Shown here one piece after another: positions 11,251 to 22,048 of a stretch of DNA of 64,000 bases. Source of the DNA: Lepidostoma basale (taxonomy: Eukaryota; Arthropoda; Insecta; Trichoptera; Lepidostomatidae); contig JAHDVF020001368.1 in the NCBI GenBank assembly GCA_022606425.2, positions 558,001 to 622,000 of the forward strand, given 5' to 3'. Both the position numbers and the translations under genes were made by a program. The notes beneath the pieces were generated by a model. The model did not search any database. It was not told the origin of the DNA and was given only the letters and a program-made list of their open reading frames with translations. Within the stretch, counting starts at the first letter, position 1. Every line of letters starts with the position of its first letter.

Positions 11251-12030
11251 GCAATATAAAAAAATATTAATATTATTTACTTAGATTAAATATCAACTCA
11301 TTTAAAAAAGCATTCAAGCATTTTTGTGGCTTCGATCATTGGCTTACTGGTATGCTTTCACTATTGTGATTATTATGATGATTTATACATTAAGTGCTCC
11401 GTTTTGTAAAATCTGTATCATGCACCGAAAGAAGAAGATATTGTTAAAATAGAAATTTAAAAATTTTGAAAAAATGTATCTTTGAAATATTACGCATTTA
11501 ATAATTAAATTACTTAGCCTGCATTTTTATAAAATTTAGATTCAGTTTACATCTGTTCTACTTTTTATTTTATTATACTTTGTCTTTCGCGTTTCTTTTC
11601 TATTATATAATCATATGTCCCCCGCTTGTATACGTCGCCTAGCACATTCACATCTAATCTCTTTAAGAACAAACAGTTCTAGAGGAATACCACACTTTGT
11701 CAAAATATCATACAGAAGAGAAAGAAATAATATGATCACAAATAATGAGACGGAGATATGCCGGGGACAATGCGGCAGAAGGAGACGACAAAACCATAGC
11801 GCGAACCCCAATTAGAAGAGGACAATTTCGGCAAAATGGCCCCGAGTCGAGAGTTTACAGAAAATTTCATTTTCCGACAAGCTTTTGTCGGGGAAATCTT
11901 AACAATGGACATTAATGAATCTTAAAATAAATTAGACATTGTTCAATATTTTATGATTCGCACAGAAATTGTATTAAATTTACTTAGAACCGAGATTATA
12001 TTGTAGGTTCATCCTGAATTTGAAAATGCA
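11251..12030. other. Unassigned stretch
   Basis: AT-rich. 11600-11820 is open on both strands (66 codons) and mildly GC-rich but matches nothing I recognise. Confidence 0.3.
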
Positions 12031-12042
12031 TTAAACTCGTAT

Positions 12043-12730
12043 GAAAATCTGAAACAAGAGGATGAATTTGTTTATTTAGAAAGTATGTTTACAAAGGAGG
12101 GGAGGGTGGAGAAGGATATCGAAAGGAGGGTTGGGGCAGGCAACAGAGTAAATGGTGCACTTAAAGTTGTCATCGCAAACAAAAGCCTATCCAAAAAGGC
12201 TAAGATGGCAGTGCATAATGGTGTTCTTGTGCCGATCCTTATGTATGAAAGTGAAGCATGGAACTAGCAAAAGAAGGAAATGAGATCTCTAAGACGAATG
12301 TGTGGCAAATCTGTATATGATAGAGTGACAAATGCAAGTATAAAAAGTGAATGTGGTGCAAATGAAAGTGTTGTGAACAAAATAAGGGAAGGGTCATTAA
12401 GATAGTTTGGACACATGTTAAGAATGAGTGAAGACAGAATGGTAAATGGTAAACGGAGCTAGAAATAGAGGAAGGCCGAGGAAAATGTGGCACGATCAAA
12501 TCAATCAAATATTGAATGTCGGTCACGTGAGGAGTCAGAGAAATTGACGTGCGTGCATGACGATGTATGAATGTAGAGGAAAGGAAGATGTATGAATGTA
12601 GAGGAAAGGGAGATGTATGAATGTAGAGGAATCGAGAGAAGTATGTCACGACGGAACAGTGTGGCGTTCCATTCTTTCTGCCTACTCTTCCAGGGAGACG
12701 GCGTGATGGTTAGTTAGTTAGTTAGTTAGT
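12043..12730 (+). mobile_element. LINE-A insertion with 12-bp TSD
   Basis: Flanked by TTAAACTCGTAT at 12031-12042 and 12731-12742. It opens in the RT thumb (DEFVYLESMFTKEGRVEKDI), runs through the C-terminus and ends GGCGTGATGGTTAGTTAGTT. About 30 bp containing ATGTATGAATGTAGAGGAA is tandemly repeated three times near 12570-12650. Confidence 0.9.
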
Positions 12731-12754
12731 TTAAACTCGTATTTTACATGATGA

Positions 12755-12985
12755 AAGATACGTGGTTTTCTTCGTTAAGGTATTATCAAAGGTGAAAGTC
12801 ACAACCATAAATACAACACAAGATGTTCTTTAATAATAACACACGTTTATGAAAAGTGCTGACTGCAATGTTTAAATAATTCGAAATAATAAAAACTTCT
12901 AGAAAAGAGAACATTTAAATATTCAATTTGAAGTTTTAGATCACTGTTCAAGAAACAATACATCAAATCATGGCTTTTATTGTAT
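12755..12985 (+). repeat. Family-D repeat, decayed
   Basis: AAAACTTCTAGAAAAGAGAA and ACTGTTCAAGAAACAATACA flanks recognised. Confidence 0.6.
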
Positions 12986-13585
12986 ATTTGATTAATAAAT
13001 TTCTATAGAAAGTGTGGGTGAAGACAAAATAAGAAATCAAGGATGGTAACATATAATTTGGCATGATAAAGACATCCTCAAAATTCACTATATCTAAATA
13101 TATAAATCACATTATTGTATTTATATTGTTAATTAAAATTTCATGGTAGAAGTTCATTGTAAATAATGAAAAAAAAAATCTCTAAAAAATTCCTTTATAT
13201 TTATTTTAATTCAACTTCGACCAAAAGATTCAGCGAGTCGTTGAAACCAGTCGATGCTTAGCTACTAAGTGGTATTTAACTAAATTTATATTATAAAGGA
13301 ATTTTTATTATTTTTAATACATACTTTCATTACAGTATTTTCAATTTTTTCTAAAATTAGATAAAAAAAATTAAATGCATATTTGTAGTATATGTTATAT
13401 GAATAATATATTTGTAATAGAACATCTAATGCAAAAAATAATCATTTTCTGATACTTTTTGGGTACCAAAAATATATATAGCTGTTTCGTTCAATAGCAC
13501 AAATTATAATTTTTTTTAAATATGACATAATTCATAGCATGCAATTTCTGAATTATGAGATTTACATTGTATTAAATATACGAAC
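12986..13585. other. AT-rich spacer
   Basis: No gene or repeat recognised. Confidence 0.35.
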
Positions 13586-13589
13586 ATCA

Positions 13590-13830
13590 ATGTATTTCAC
13601 AAATATCTGTCTCCATCCAACTGATGGACGTAAGCCTCTCCACCCCCACGCCATCTCTCTCGGTCTCTCGCCAGTGTTCTCCAGGCCCTTCCCGCTGTCC
13701 GCACAATATCATTGCTCCACCTGGTTGGCTGTCTCCCGACACTTCTCCGGCCCAACCTTGGCCTCTGGCTCCGTCTTCCATCATCCCGTCGACACACATG
13801 TCCAGCCCATTTTAAAGATGTGACATTTGT
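13590..13830 (-). mobile_element. LINE-D-like fragment
   Basis: The minus strand reads LKWAGHVCRRDDGRRSQRPR and SVGRQPTRWSNDIVR, then GGGEAYVHQLDG, the end of an RTE-like ORF. Confidence 0.75.
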
Positions 13831-13934
13831 TTGTGTATATAAATTTAATTTTGACATTTGTTTGTGTATATAACGTCTTTTAAATAATGAAAAATTATAT
13901 TTTTTATTTTTTTGTTATTGTATGTTTAGTTAAA

Positions 13935-14055
13935 ATCCATTAATGTTTGTGTCTTCGACCGGTTTCGGCAGCTCGCTATCATCTTCTTGTCACATCGGTC
14001 TAAGCCATAAAGATGGCAGCGAGCTGCGGAAACCGGTTGAAGACACAATCATTAA
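13935..14055. repeat. Family-B hairpin (two hammerhead-like units)
   Basis: The left arm holds GACCGGTTTCGGCAGCTCGC. The right arm is its near-inverse with GCGAGCTGCGGAAACCGGTT. In each unit stem II is a GCAGC-type hexamer followed by GAAACCGGT. Confidence 0.75.
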
Positions 14056-14212
14056 TGGATTTAAACTAAATATAGTTTAAAAACTGTTAAATTAAATAAC
14101 TTTGTTTGTATATCACAATTGTATTTTATTTTACGCGACAGCTGTTTCATCAACCTAGTTGACATCATAGATAGGTTGATGAAACAGCTGTCGCGTAAAA
14201 TAAAATACAATT
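14056..14212. repeat. Family-A foldback with 41-bp perfect arms (left part)
   Basis: 14117-14157 and 14172-14212 are exact reverse complements separated by 14 bases. The CTGATGA block has been lost at the centre. The sequence continues at 15783 after the LINE-B insertion. Confidence 0.92.
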
Positions 14213-15782
14213 CTTCTTCTTCTTCTTCTTCTTTTGATAGATCTGACGATCTGTGACACAGAAATCATATCTCGTCGGATGATGAGATCCAGCTGTCCCT
14301 CCATCTCTTAGGCGGTCTTCCAGGTGGGCGGTGTCCGGAAGGGATTTCATAGGCGGCTGTATATGCGAGTCTGTCACCATCCATTCGGGCTACATGGTCC
14401 CTCCAGTATCTTCTTCTGGATCTACTCCACTCAACGATATCCTCTATTTCGCAGGTTTTCCTTATGTCTGCGTTGCGGACACGATCTCGGAGGGTTTTTC
14501 CAGTAATTGATCTTAGGACCTTCATCTCCGATGTTCTAAGTAGTCCCTTGGTTCGCACAGTGTCAGCCCGCGTCTCTACAGCGTACGTCATGATGGGTCG
14601 CACGCATGTTTTGTATATTCTGATCTTGCTGTCGATACGCATGTGCTTGTTTTTCCATACCAGATTCTTCAGGCATCCTGACACGGCAGAGGCTTTACTG
14701 ACTTGTTCACGTACTTCGGTATAAAGGTCACTTTGGCTGCAGATCTCCACTCCCAAATACCTGAAACTCATCACCTGCTCCACAGGTATATCATCAACAG
14801 TCAGTTTACATCTTGCAGGTTGCCTAGATATAGTGAGACTTTTTGTTTTGTTGACTGATATAGCCATATTTAGCCTTTGGGATACTGTGTGGAATTTGTA
14901 CAACATTCTTTGCAGGTCATCTTCAGACTCTGCTATTAATGCGGCATCGTCCGCATAGCAAATGACATTCACAGTTTTACTGCCCATTTTATAACCTAGT
15001 CCCAGGCCAGCTACCTCTTCTATAATTTCGTCCATAATAAGATTGAACAGAAAGGGGCTCAAACTATCTCCCTGTCTTATACCATTGCTTGTAGGAATTT
15101 CCCTAGACAGTTCATTGTCAACCTTAATTTTCGTTTTGCAATTGGTATATAGGTCTTGGACAGTCTTTATCAATGTATTGGATATTCCTCCTTCCTGTAA
15201 TTTTCTTACAATATCTCTTAACAACACCCTGTCAAATGCCTTAGTCAGATCGACAAAACATATATAGGCTACTTTATTATATTCAATTGCTTTCTCTTTC
15301 AGTTGCCTCAGAATGAAGATTGCATCTGTTGTGGAGCGATTTCGTCGAAAACCCTGCTGTTCTTCCCTATTCGTTATCTTTTGCTCAAGTTTCGTTTTCA
15401 GAATACTTGTAAATAGCTTAAGCATTGTGCATAATAAGGAGATACCTCTGTAGTTCTCTAGGTTTTTCTTTTGCCCTTTCTTAAATACAGGTGTTGTTAT
15501 ACTTATTCTCCATTCCTGTGGTATAGTTCCAGCGGCCAATATCCTGTTAAATATGTTTTGGATCTCTTTTATACATTCTACGCCAGAGTACTTAATTAAT
15601 TCATTGGGGATGTTATCGATTCCGGGAGCCTTCCTATTTTTCAGCTTCTTAATATGTATCAGTGTCTCTATTTCACTGAATGTTTCTTCTACAGTAGCTT
15701 CAATTGTCGGGTATCCGTGCCCCGGGTCCATAGAATAGAGTTGTTTGAAGTACCTTTCCCATTCATCAATTGGAATTTTTGT
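14213..15782 (-). mobile_element. LINE-B (RTE-like) insertion, 1570 bp, 5'-truncated
   Basis: Flanked by the 10-bp duplication AAATACAATT (14203-14212 and 15783-15792). Tail (TTC)n on the plus strand, so (GAA)n in sense. It sits inside a family-A foldback. Confidence 0.9.
14265..15780 (-). CDS. RTE-like reverse transcriptase, uninterrupted but lacking its 5' part
   Basis: An open frame of about 505 codons from the truncation point (PIDEWERYFKQLYSMDPG) to a stop at 14265. Reverse-transcriptase motifs in order: KAPGIDNIPNELIK, GFRRNRSTTDAIF, FVDLTKAFDRV, SNGIRQGDSLSPFLFN, the catalytic CYADDAALIAE, and VMSFRYLGVEI. The C-terminus RRRYWRDHVARMDGDRLA with GRPPKRWRDSW is typical of insect RTE-type LINEs. 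The endonuclease domain is missing because of 5' truncation. Absence of any stop suggests a recent insertion. Other copies: 24540, 25500 and 33518. Confidence 0.9.
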
Positions 15783-15890
15783 AAATACAATTGTGATATA
15801 AAAACAAAGTTATTTAATTTAACGGTTTTTAACATGTTCAGGTATCACAGTGTTTCGGCCAAAACAATGTATTATTTAAATATACTTTTT
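15783..15890 (+). repeat. Family-A foldback, right part after the LINE
   Basis: GTGATATAAAAACAAAGTTA continues the arm interrupted at 14212, then the flank ATCACAGTGTTTCGGCCAAA. Confidence 0.8.
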
Positions 15891-16835
15891 TTGGTACAAA
15901 ATATTTTTTATTTTCATTATTTACATAAACTTCTACCATCAAATTTCAATTAACAAATTCATTACCTTTCAACTTAAGTGACACTGTTACAACTTGAAAA
16001 TAATGTATTTTCATTTAGAACACATCAAACTAAGAATGGCAGAACAGATTCTACATTTGCTTGCTATGTTCACGTCCGACATTTTGATTTCTTCTACCTC
16101 CAACATCACGAGACAGGTTAGTTTAACTTCCTTCCCGTATTTTATTGCAGTGGTGGGGCGCGGTGGTTTGTACACACGAATTTATTAACCATCCCAAAGC
16201 GTACTACAATTCCATTGATAACACAATATTCTAAATCAATGAACAATTCACGAAACCCGCGCATTTCACATTGATTCCGTCTCAATCGTTTGACTTATTC
16301 CCGGAATTTTACTCCCCTATAACCGAAATTCTCTGGTACCATCCATCCTAGCCTGGGCTTCGCAATATTGATCCATATCCCAGTATTCAGGACATTACAC
16401 AAATAACGCGACGCGCCTCGGCGGTACAACAAACCCAACAAAAACTCTTAAATTTCATACTTAAACCACTGATAAACATTGTTCACACCTACAATCAAAA
16501 GATTTCAATTACAATTCACTTTACTGCAGCAGCAAAACGTAATTATTTTCGTACAACATTTTAGAAAATTTCATGTAAAGCGTGATCAGTCGTCGCGACG
16601 AAGTGCGCTTGTAAAAAAATCATTAAGCCTTGAATTGTATTGCGGTAGCAGATTTTATGTGTTTAATGTATGTATGAGTTATTAGGAACTAGACTTGACC
16701 GTTGTGGCGGTTTTCTTAAATAGTTTAAAGCTGTATATAAGTCAATCGCAGGGACTTAAGATAACTTAAGCAGTGTCGATGTATGAAGTATTGGATATAT
16801 ATTTTTCAATCCTTATTTATATGATAAATGATTAA
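15891..16835. other. Unassigned stretch
   Basis: 16160-16420 is less AT-rich than its surroundings. Short ORFs match nothing recognised. Confidence 0.3.
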
Positions 16836-16839
16836 TTAA

Positions 16840-16935
16840 CGCATAATTAATATGAATGAAAACGTCAGTTTTCCAGAAGTTTTATTATATTTTATGGGAA
16901 TGACATGTTTCCTGTATTTATTTCACATTTCAGAT
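16840..16935 (-). repeat. Family-D repeat, partial
   Basis: TTTCCAGAAGTTTTATTATA and TATGGGAATGACATGTTTCC. Confidence 0.65.
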
Positions 16936-17319
16936 GCAGAAGAGAAGAATACATCGATTGAGTCTACGTACGCAGAATAGCGATTTTATTTTATATATAA
17001 TACTTAGAATCATTAGTCACCCTGAAATATGTAAAATCATTTGTAAACAATTCGTAAGAAGATGTTTTTCTTAGAAACACTTTATTTCGTACTACCTCAA
17101 ATAACTTATTTTTTATTTATATATAATAATATCATCCAGTATCCTAACCATGTAATCATTCTTATAAAATTTCTTAACGAGTTCCAAGAAACACTTTCCA
17201 ATATTTCTGGACCTATCCAAATAATTGATTGTTAAAAATGTATAAAGTCACATAAATTTTCGTTAATTACCATATTCTGCTCCATTTACTAGTGTACTCG
17301 TCTATAAACTGCAACAAGT

Positions 17320-17460
17320 TGAAGTTTCGTCACATTTGATAATGCCTTAGAAGGGCGAAACATGTCATCCCCATAAAATATAATAAAACTTCTAGAAAAC
17401 TGCCGTTTTTATTCGTATTAATTATTTAATGTGGAATTTTCATCATTATTCAAAAAACAA
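17320..17460 (+). repeat. Family-D repeat with the best hammerhead-like unit
   Basis: 17336-17366: TTGATAA, T, GCCTT/AGGGC stem with a 3-base loop, GAAA, then ACATGT and C. Two changes from CTGATGA (C to T, G to A). 16936-17319 to its left is AT-rich with nothing recognised. Confidence 0.75.
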
Positions 17461-17689
17461 TAAAACACATAATTATTAGGCGAAAATGAAGGTTACTAAC
17501 GATATTTGAATTTTTGTATTAAAAAAACATGTTAGAATCATACAATAAAGAGACGAGCTCGTGAATTAAGACCTTGTATTTCTGAAGCCAGCACAAGTCA
17601 TGTTTTCTTTGAAATCATAATTTTATAGCTGGCTAACTAATGTCATGGCAAGGAAATATCAGACAGTGGAGTGGATTTCTGTGGGCAGC

Positions 17690-18200
17690 CTCATTTATGC
17701 TTCAAGTGACAGGAGTTGAATAGAGCTTTCTCTCTTAAAGTACCATGCTAAGTCCCTCCGACATCGGCAATCACCCTGGCGTAGATTTCTCTGTCCTGTG
17801 CTAACCAGTACAACTCCCCCTCCCTTTGGATTCCGGTTCACTCTCTGATGTTTCTCAGTCAAGACATCTGTCGTCTTCCGACACTACAAGTTTCCTCAAA
17901 ATTTCCTTTCATAAGGTACACTAAATTGTATTTAACGTTGGGTAGAATGTGTCCCAAATATGCCATTTTTATAATTATAATATTGAACAATAATTCTCTT
18001 TCTGTTCTAGCTCTTTGCAATACCTCTGTATTGGTGACCATATCAGTCCATGGGATGCGCAATATTCTGGATGGAGCCACATTTAATATGCTTTTATAAG
18101 GTTCGTTATGTTCAATAAGAGGTCCAAGCCTTTTCTCCGTATAGCAATATGGACCGAGTATACCACTTGACCATTCTCTGTCTCAAATTTAAATTGAAAT
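17690..18200 (-). mobile_element. LINE-E 3' fragment, diverged
   Basis: The minus strand reads MAPSRILRIPWTDMVTNTEV, then KMAYLGHILPN and EETCSVGRRQMS. Confidence 0.75.
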
Positions 18201-18599
18201 GGACCAAATGGTCGCAAATATCAACCAATCTACGAGCAAATTCAATGGATGTAGCAAGCCTTATTTTTATTTATTAATTTATGCCAACCGTTAATGACGT
18301 TTCTTAACATTAATATCAGTGATTTAATTTAAAAGTATTGAATTATTTTCTTATCTTTTAACTAAACTTTTCGGATATTCTGTGAAGAAAGACTCTGGTA
18401 ATGAAGAAGCTTAAGCATATGACTCCTAGATCAAGAAAATATGAATTTGTTTATTTAAATTATTTTTACCTAAAAAAATAAGGGATAAGAGATTTCAACA
18501 ATGATCAAGCCACATCAATTACCTTAATTACCGTATTCTGCTCTTTTGACTCGTGTATAAAAACAACAACACGTTTAATTCTCGCTACATTTAAAAACG

Positions 18600-19150
18600 C
18601 CTTCTTCTTCTTCTTCAAGTGCCCTGTCGGGTCCCTCGGCGAACCTATCCCTGTCCTGTGCCGCTTGGAAAAGCTCCTCCTCACTTCGGATGCCGGTCCA
18701 CTCCCTCACGTTTCGCAGCCAGGACATTTGTCTCCTTCCGGGCCCTCGGCGTCCCTCAATTTTCCCCTCCAATATCAGTTGGAGAAGGTGGTACTTTTCC
18801 CCACACAGTATATTACCCAGATGTGAAATCTTTCGAACCTTGATAGTGGATAACAGTTCCCTGTCAACTCTAGCTCGCCTCAGGACTTCGGTATTGGTAA
18901 CCATGTCTGTCCAGGGAACTCTGAGCATTCGGCGATGGAGCCACATTTCAAATGCTTCCAGTCAGTTCATTGAGTTAACTTTCAAGGTCCAAGTTTCACA
19001 CCCGTACAATAAAACAGACCACACATAGCATCATTGCAGAAGAGTGATTTCATTTTATTAAACGTAGCTCTTGCTGCCTCAATTCTGCATTTTATCTCTA
19101 CATCTGGGTCAAGAGATTGCGTTAGTATGCTGCCGAGGTATTTAATATGC
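18600..19150 (-). mobile_element. LINE-E 3' end
   Basis: The minus strand reads MWLHRRMLRVPWTDMVTNTE, ILEGKIEGRRGPGRRQMSWL and NVREWTGIRSEEELFQAA. Sense tail GAAGAAGAAGAAG at 18600-18615. Confidence 0.85.
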
Positions 19151-19262
19151 TTTATTTAATAACGCCTTAAACAAGCGAAACTTGTCATTCCCATACATGA
19201 AAATAAATTAAACTTCTAGAAAACAGACGTTTTCATTCGTATTAATTATTAAATATATGAAT
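19151..19262 (+). repeat. Family-D repeat
   Basis: GCCTTAAACAAGCGAAACTT, then GTCATTCCC and the ACAGACGTTTTCATTCGTAT flank. Confidence 0.65.
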
Positions 19263-19985
19263 TAAGTGTAAAATAACAGAATTTCTCATATAAAAATTCA
19301 TTTTAGTTTTTTGTTTTGCCTAACAAAGCAATGATCATATAAAATTTATAAAACTTTAATGTGAATCTGTCTGTACAAGCAAATTTTTATATCGCATAAT
19401 TCCTCAATTCAAAAGTGGATTCAACATTCTCATAACATAACATTTTATAAAAGCATTTTGTAGAAAGACAAATAGAACAATTAGCTATCAAATTCAAACC
19501 GACCAATCACCGGGACGACTGGAGACTTGAAATTTTCAAATTTAGCGCATTTGTAATTAGTTCTCATTTCTCCCGCCGGACCGAGGGCGAGAAAATTTTA
19601 CAACAATCTGAATTTCGAATTGAAACTTTTATCACAGCGGGAATAATTTAGAATAAATTTAAATTGAAACCGAATTTGTCTGTAGACTGTTTGAAACTGC
19701 CATTATTTAGATAAACGTTGGGAACTTTATTCGCGTATTTATAAGAAATGATATAATCGTTTCATATATCTTATTTTATGCCCCAAATTACCTTACAGAG
19801 GCTCTTTGAAGTTCTCTCTCATTGAAAGCGATTCGTATTCTAAACGATGTGGGAACAACTAGTTTACGATAAGAGCAACAAAGAGATAACTGTCCTATTT
19901 CTATTCACAAGGTTCTATGCATATTTACCTTGATGTTATTTTTTCCCACCCTTTACATCGATTTGGCTTGCGCTGTAATAATGTA
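19263..19985. other. Unassigned stretch
   Basis: Mostly AT-rich; 19930-19985 resembles the SINE-1 3' domain (TTTACATCGATTTGGCTTGC). Confidence 0.4.
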
Positions 19986-19987
19986 AA

Positions 19988-20560
19988 TCAAATTAAATCA
20001 GTTTATTAACTCAAAAGACAATACAAACAGCAAAACGTTTAAGGAATCTATTGAGTACACGTAAAATATTATAAAAATACAACATAATACCAAGAACGCA
20101 TTAGAGATTCGACATTAGGTATTTGTCCCCTGAACGTTCCTTCACTAATATAAAAGACGTCGATCTCCGAGAAGACCGCGTTCAGCAGACTAATTGCTCT
20201 TCCCACCGGTGACACCAGAGGCAGATTGGTTCTGGTAGCCGGTATGTAAAACAATCTGTCAGGGACAAAAAGACCAACACCCTCTAGTAAGGCCGAGTTC
20301 TCGAAGTATCCCCTAATTAATCTAAAGAAATGGGTAATTAGATGTCCATCTCTTTGAAGCTGTATAGAATTGGTTCCGAACATTCCCAAAAGAAATACCG
20401 TGGAATAGAGCCACGGATAGCTACCATACTCCCTCATGTAGAGATACCTCAGAAATTTTTTCTGAACCCTCTCCAGCATAACGGAATATCTCGCTTCGTG
20501 AGGACTCCATATCACAGAACCACCTTCGAGTCTGCTCCGAACCAATTGCAGGACAAATTG
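19988..20560 (-). mobile_element. LINE-C 3' end
   Basis: A 158-codon frame from SRLEGGSVIWSPHEARYSVM through KKFLRYLYMREYGSYPWLYS to PLVSPVGRAISLLNAVFSEI. The tail lies at the left (AAATCAAATTAAATCAGTTT). Confidence 0.85.
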
Positions 20561-20960
20561 ATATAGCAGGAGAGGATCTGGGCTTGAAAATCAACGTTAA
20601 GAAGACCAAATGAATGACATTTGGGCGACTTAACTATTCTTCATCCACTCTGCAACTGAACGGTGCGAATGTTGAAATGGTCGACCAATTTAAATACCTT
20701 GGCAGCATAATCACTAAAGAGCTTGACCTGGACATTGAAATAAAATGCAGAATTGAGGTTGCACCAGCTGCATTTAATAAAATGAGAGCATTATTTTGCA
20801 ACGATAATCTTAACTTGAAACTCCGACAAAGAATGATTAAATGTTATATGTGGTCTGTTCTACTATATGGCTGCGAAACCAGGACTCTGAGAGTGGATGT
20901 AATGAACCGGTTGGAAGTGTTCGAGATGTTAACGATATGAACGAAACAGGAAATAGAAGA
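20561..20960 (+). mobile_element. LINE-E reverse-transcriptase thumb fragment
   Basis: Reads VEMVDQFKYLGSIITKELDL, AFNKMRALFCNDNLNLKLRQ and WSVLLYGCETRTLRVDVMNR, which precedes the 18.6 kb-type C-terminus in this family. Confidence 0.75.
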
Positions 20961-20964
20961 AGAA

Positions 20965-21130
20965 AGAAAATACATTGCATGAACAAATCGATCAAATATT
21001 AAATATCCACCACGTGAGGAGTGTATAAATGTTGATGAATCAAGAGAAGTGTATCAGAAAAGGATAGTATGGTTAACTCTGCTTTCTGCCTACCCCTTCG
21101 GGGAGACAGGGTGATGGTTAGTTAGTTTTT
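20965..21130 (+). mobile_element. LINE-A 3' end
   Basis: Ends TTCGGGGAGACAGGGTGATG and GTTAGTTAG. Confidence 0.75.
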
Positions 21131-21231
21131 TTTATAATTTCAATACATTGTACGTATTTTTGATTTTTTTGTAATTCCATATCGGGTAATTAGTTTTTTT
21201 TAATTTGAGTATTAGAACACTTTTTATTGTA

Positions 21232-21463
21232 TGACGACCTTCGTAGTAGAGTGGCAGCTATGACTGCCACACCGAAGATCTCGGGTTCGATTACCGGCGA
21301 TGACAGTGTGATTCTCATACTGTCGTTGGTCTGGTGTAGAATTCACGGAATTATAAAACGACGATAGATTAGCTACCTATTACATGTCACGAGAATCAAT
21401 ATGATAGCTATACTCTTTGCATCGATTTGGGTCTCGCTGTAATGATGTAAAGAGCTATTCAAC
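21232..21463 (+). mobile_element. SINE-1, best copy
   Basis: tRNA-like head with A-box-like TAGTAGAGTGG (21244-21254) and B-box GGTTCGATTACC (21284-21295). Then the family body GTCTGGTGTAGAATTCACGG and a 3' domain ending GCTGTAATGATGTAAAGAGC. A LINE-A is inserted at its 3' end. Confidence 0.85.
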
Positions 21464-21912
21464 TAACTAACTAACTAACTAACTAACCATCACGCCGTCT
21501 CCCCGAAGGGGTAGGCAGAAAGAATGGACTGCCACACTTTTCCTTCCTGACATATTTCTCTCGCTTCCTCATTTCTCTGACTCCTCACATGGCCGACATT
21601 CAATATATGATTTATTTGATCGTGCCACGTTTTCCTCGGTCTTCCTCTATTTCTGGTTCCATTCACATCGTTAACGTATCATTTTTTTACCAATCTTTCT
21701 TCATTTATTATTTCCATAAGACCAAACCATCTTAATGATCCTTTCATTATTTTGTTCATAACACCATCATTCGCACCGCATTCACTTCTTATATTTTCAT
21801 TCGACACAGAGTTTCAACACATTCGTCTAAGAGATCTCATTTCTACTGAATTTATTCTACTTTCATCCTTCTTTTGCCAGTTACATGCTTCGCTTCCATA
21901 CATAAGGTATTC
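21464..21912 (-). mobile_element. LINE-A insertion with 15-bp TSD
   Basis: Flanked by AAAGAGCTATTCAAC at 21449-21463 and 21913-21927. The sense tail is (GTTA)n at the left end. 449 bp, 5'-truncated. Confidence 0.92.
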
Positions 21913-22048
21913 AAAGAGCTATTCAACAAAATAATAATGATAATGAGTGTGTATTCATTTATATTTCGATCTAAAATAAGCATGAAATAGAAAACAAGCA
22001 CTTTTAATAATAAATGGTATTTCAAAAACAAGTAAATCAAACATGGAA

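Noticed and set aside
11611..11815. Open frames on both strands near 11.7 kb
   Set aside because: 66 codons each way, nothing recognised; not enough to call a gene.
20069..20545. 158-codon ORF as a host gene
   Set aside because: At least six diverged copies of the same C-terminal sequence occur in the window with a common 3' tail; it is a LINE fragment.
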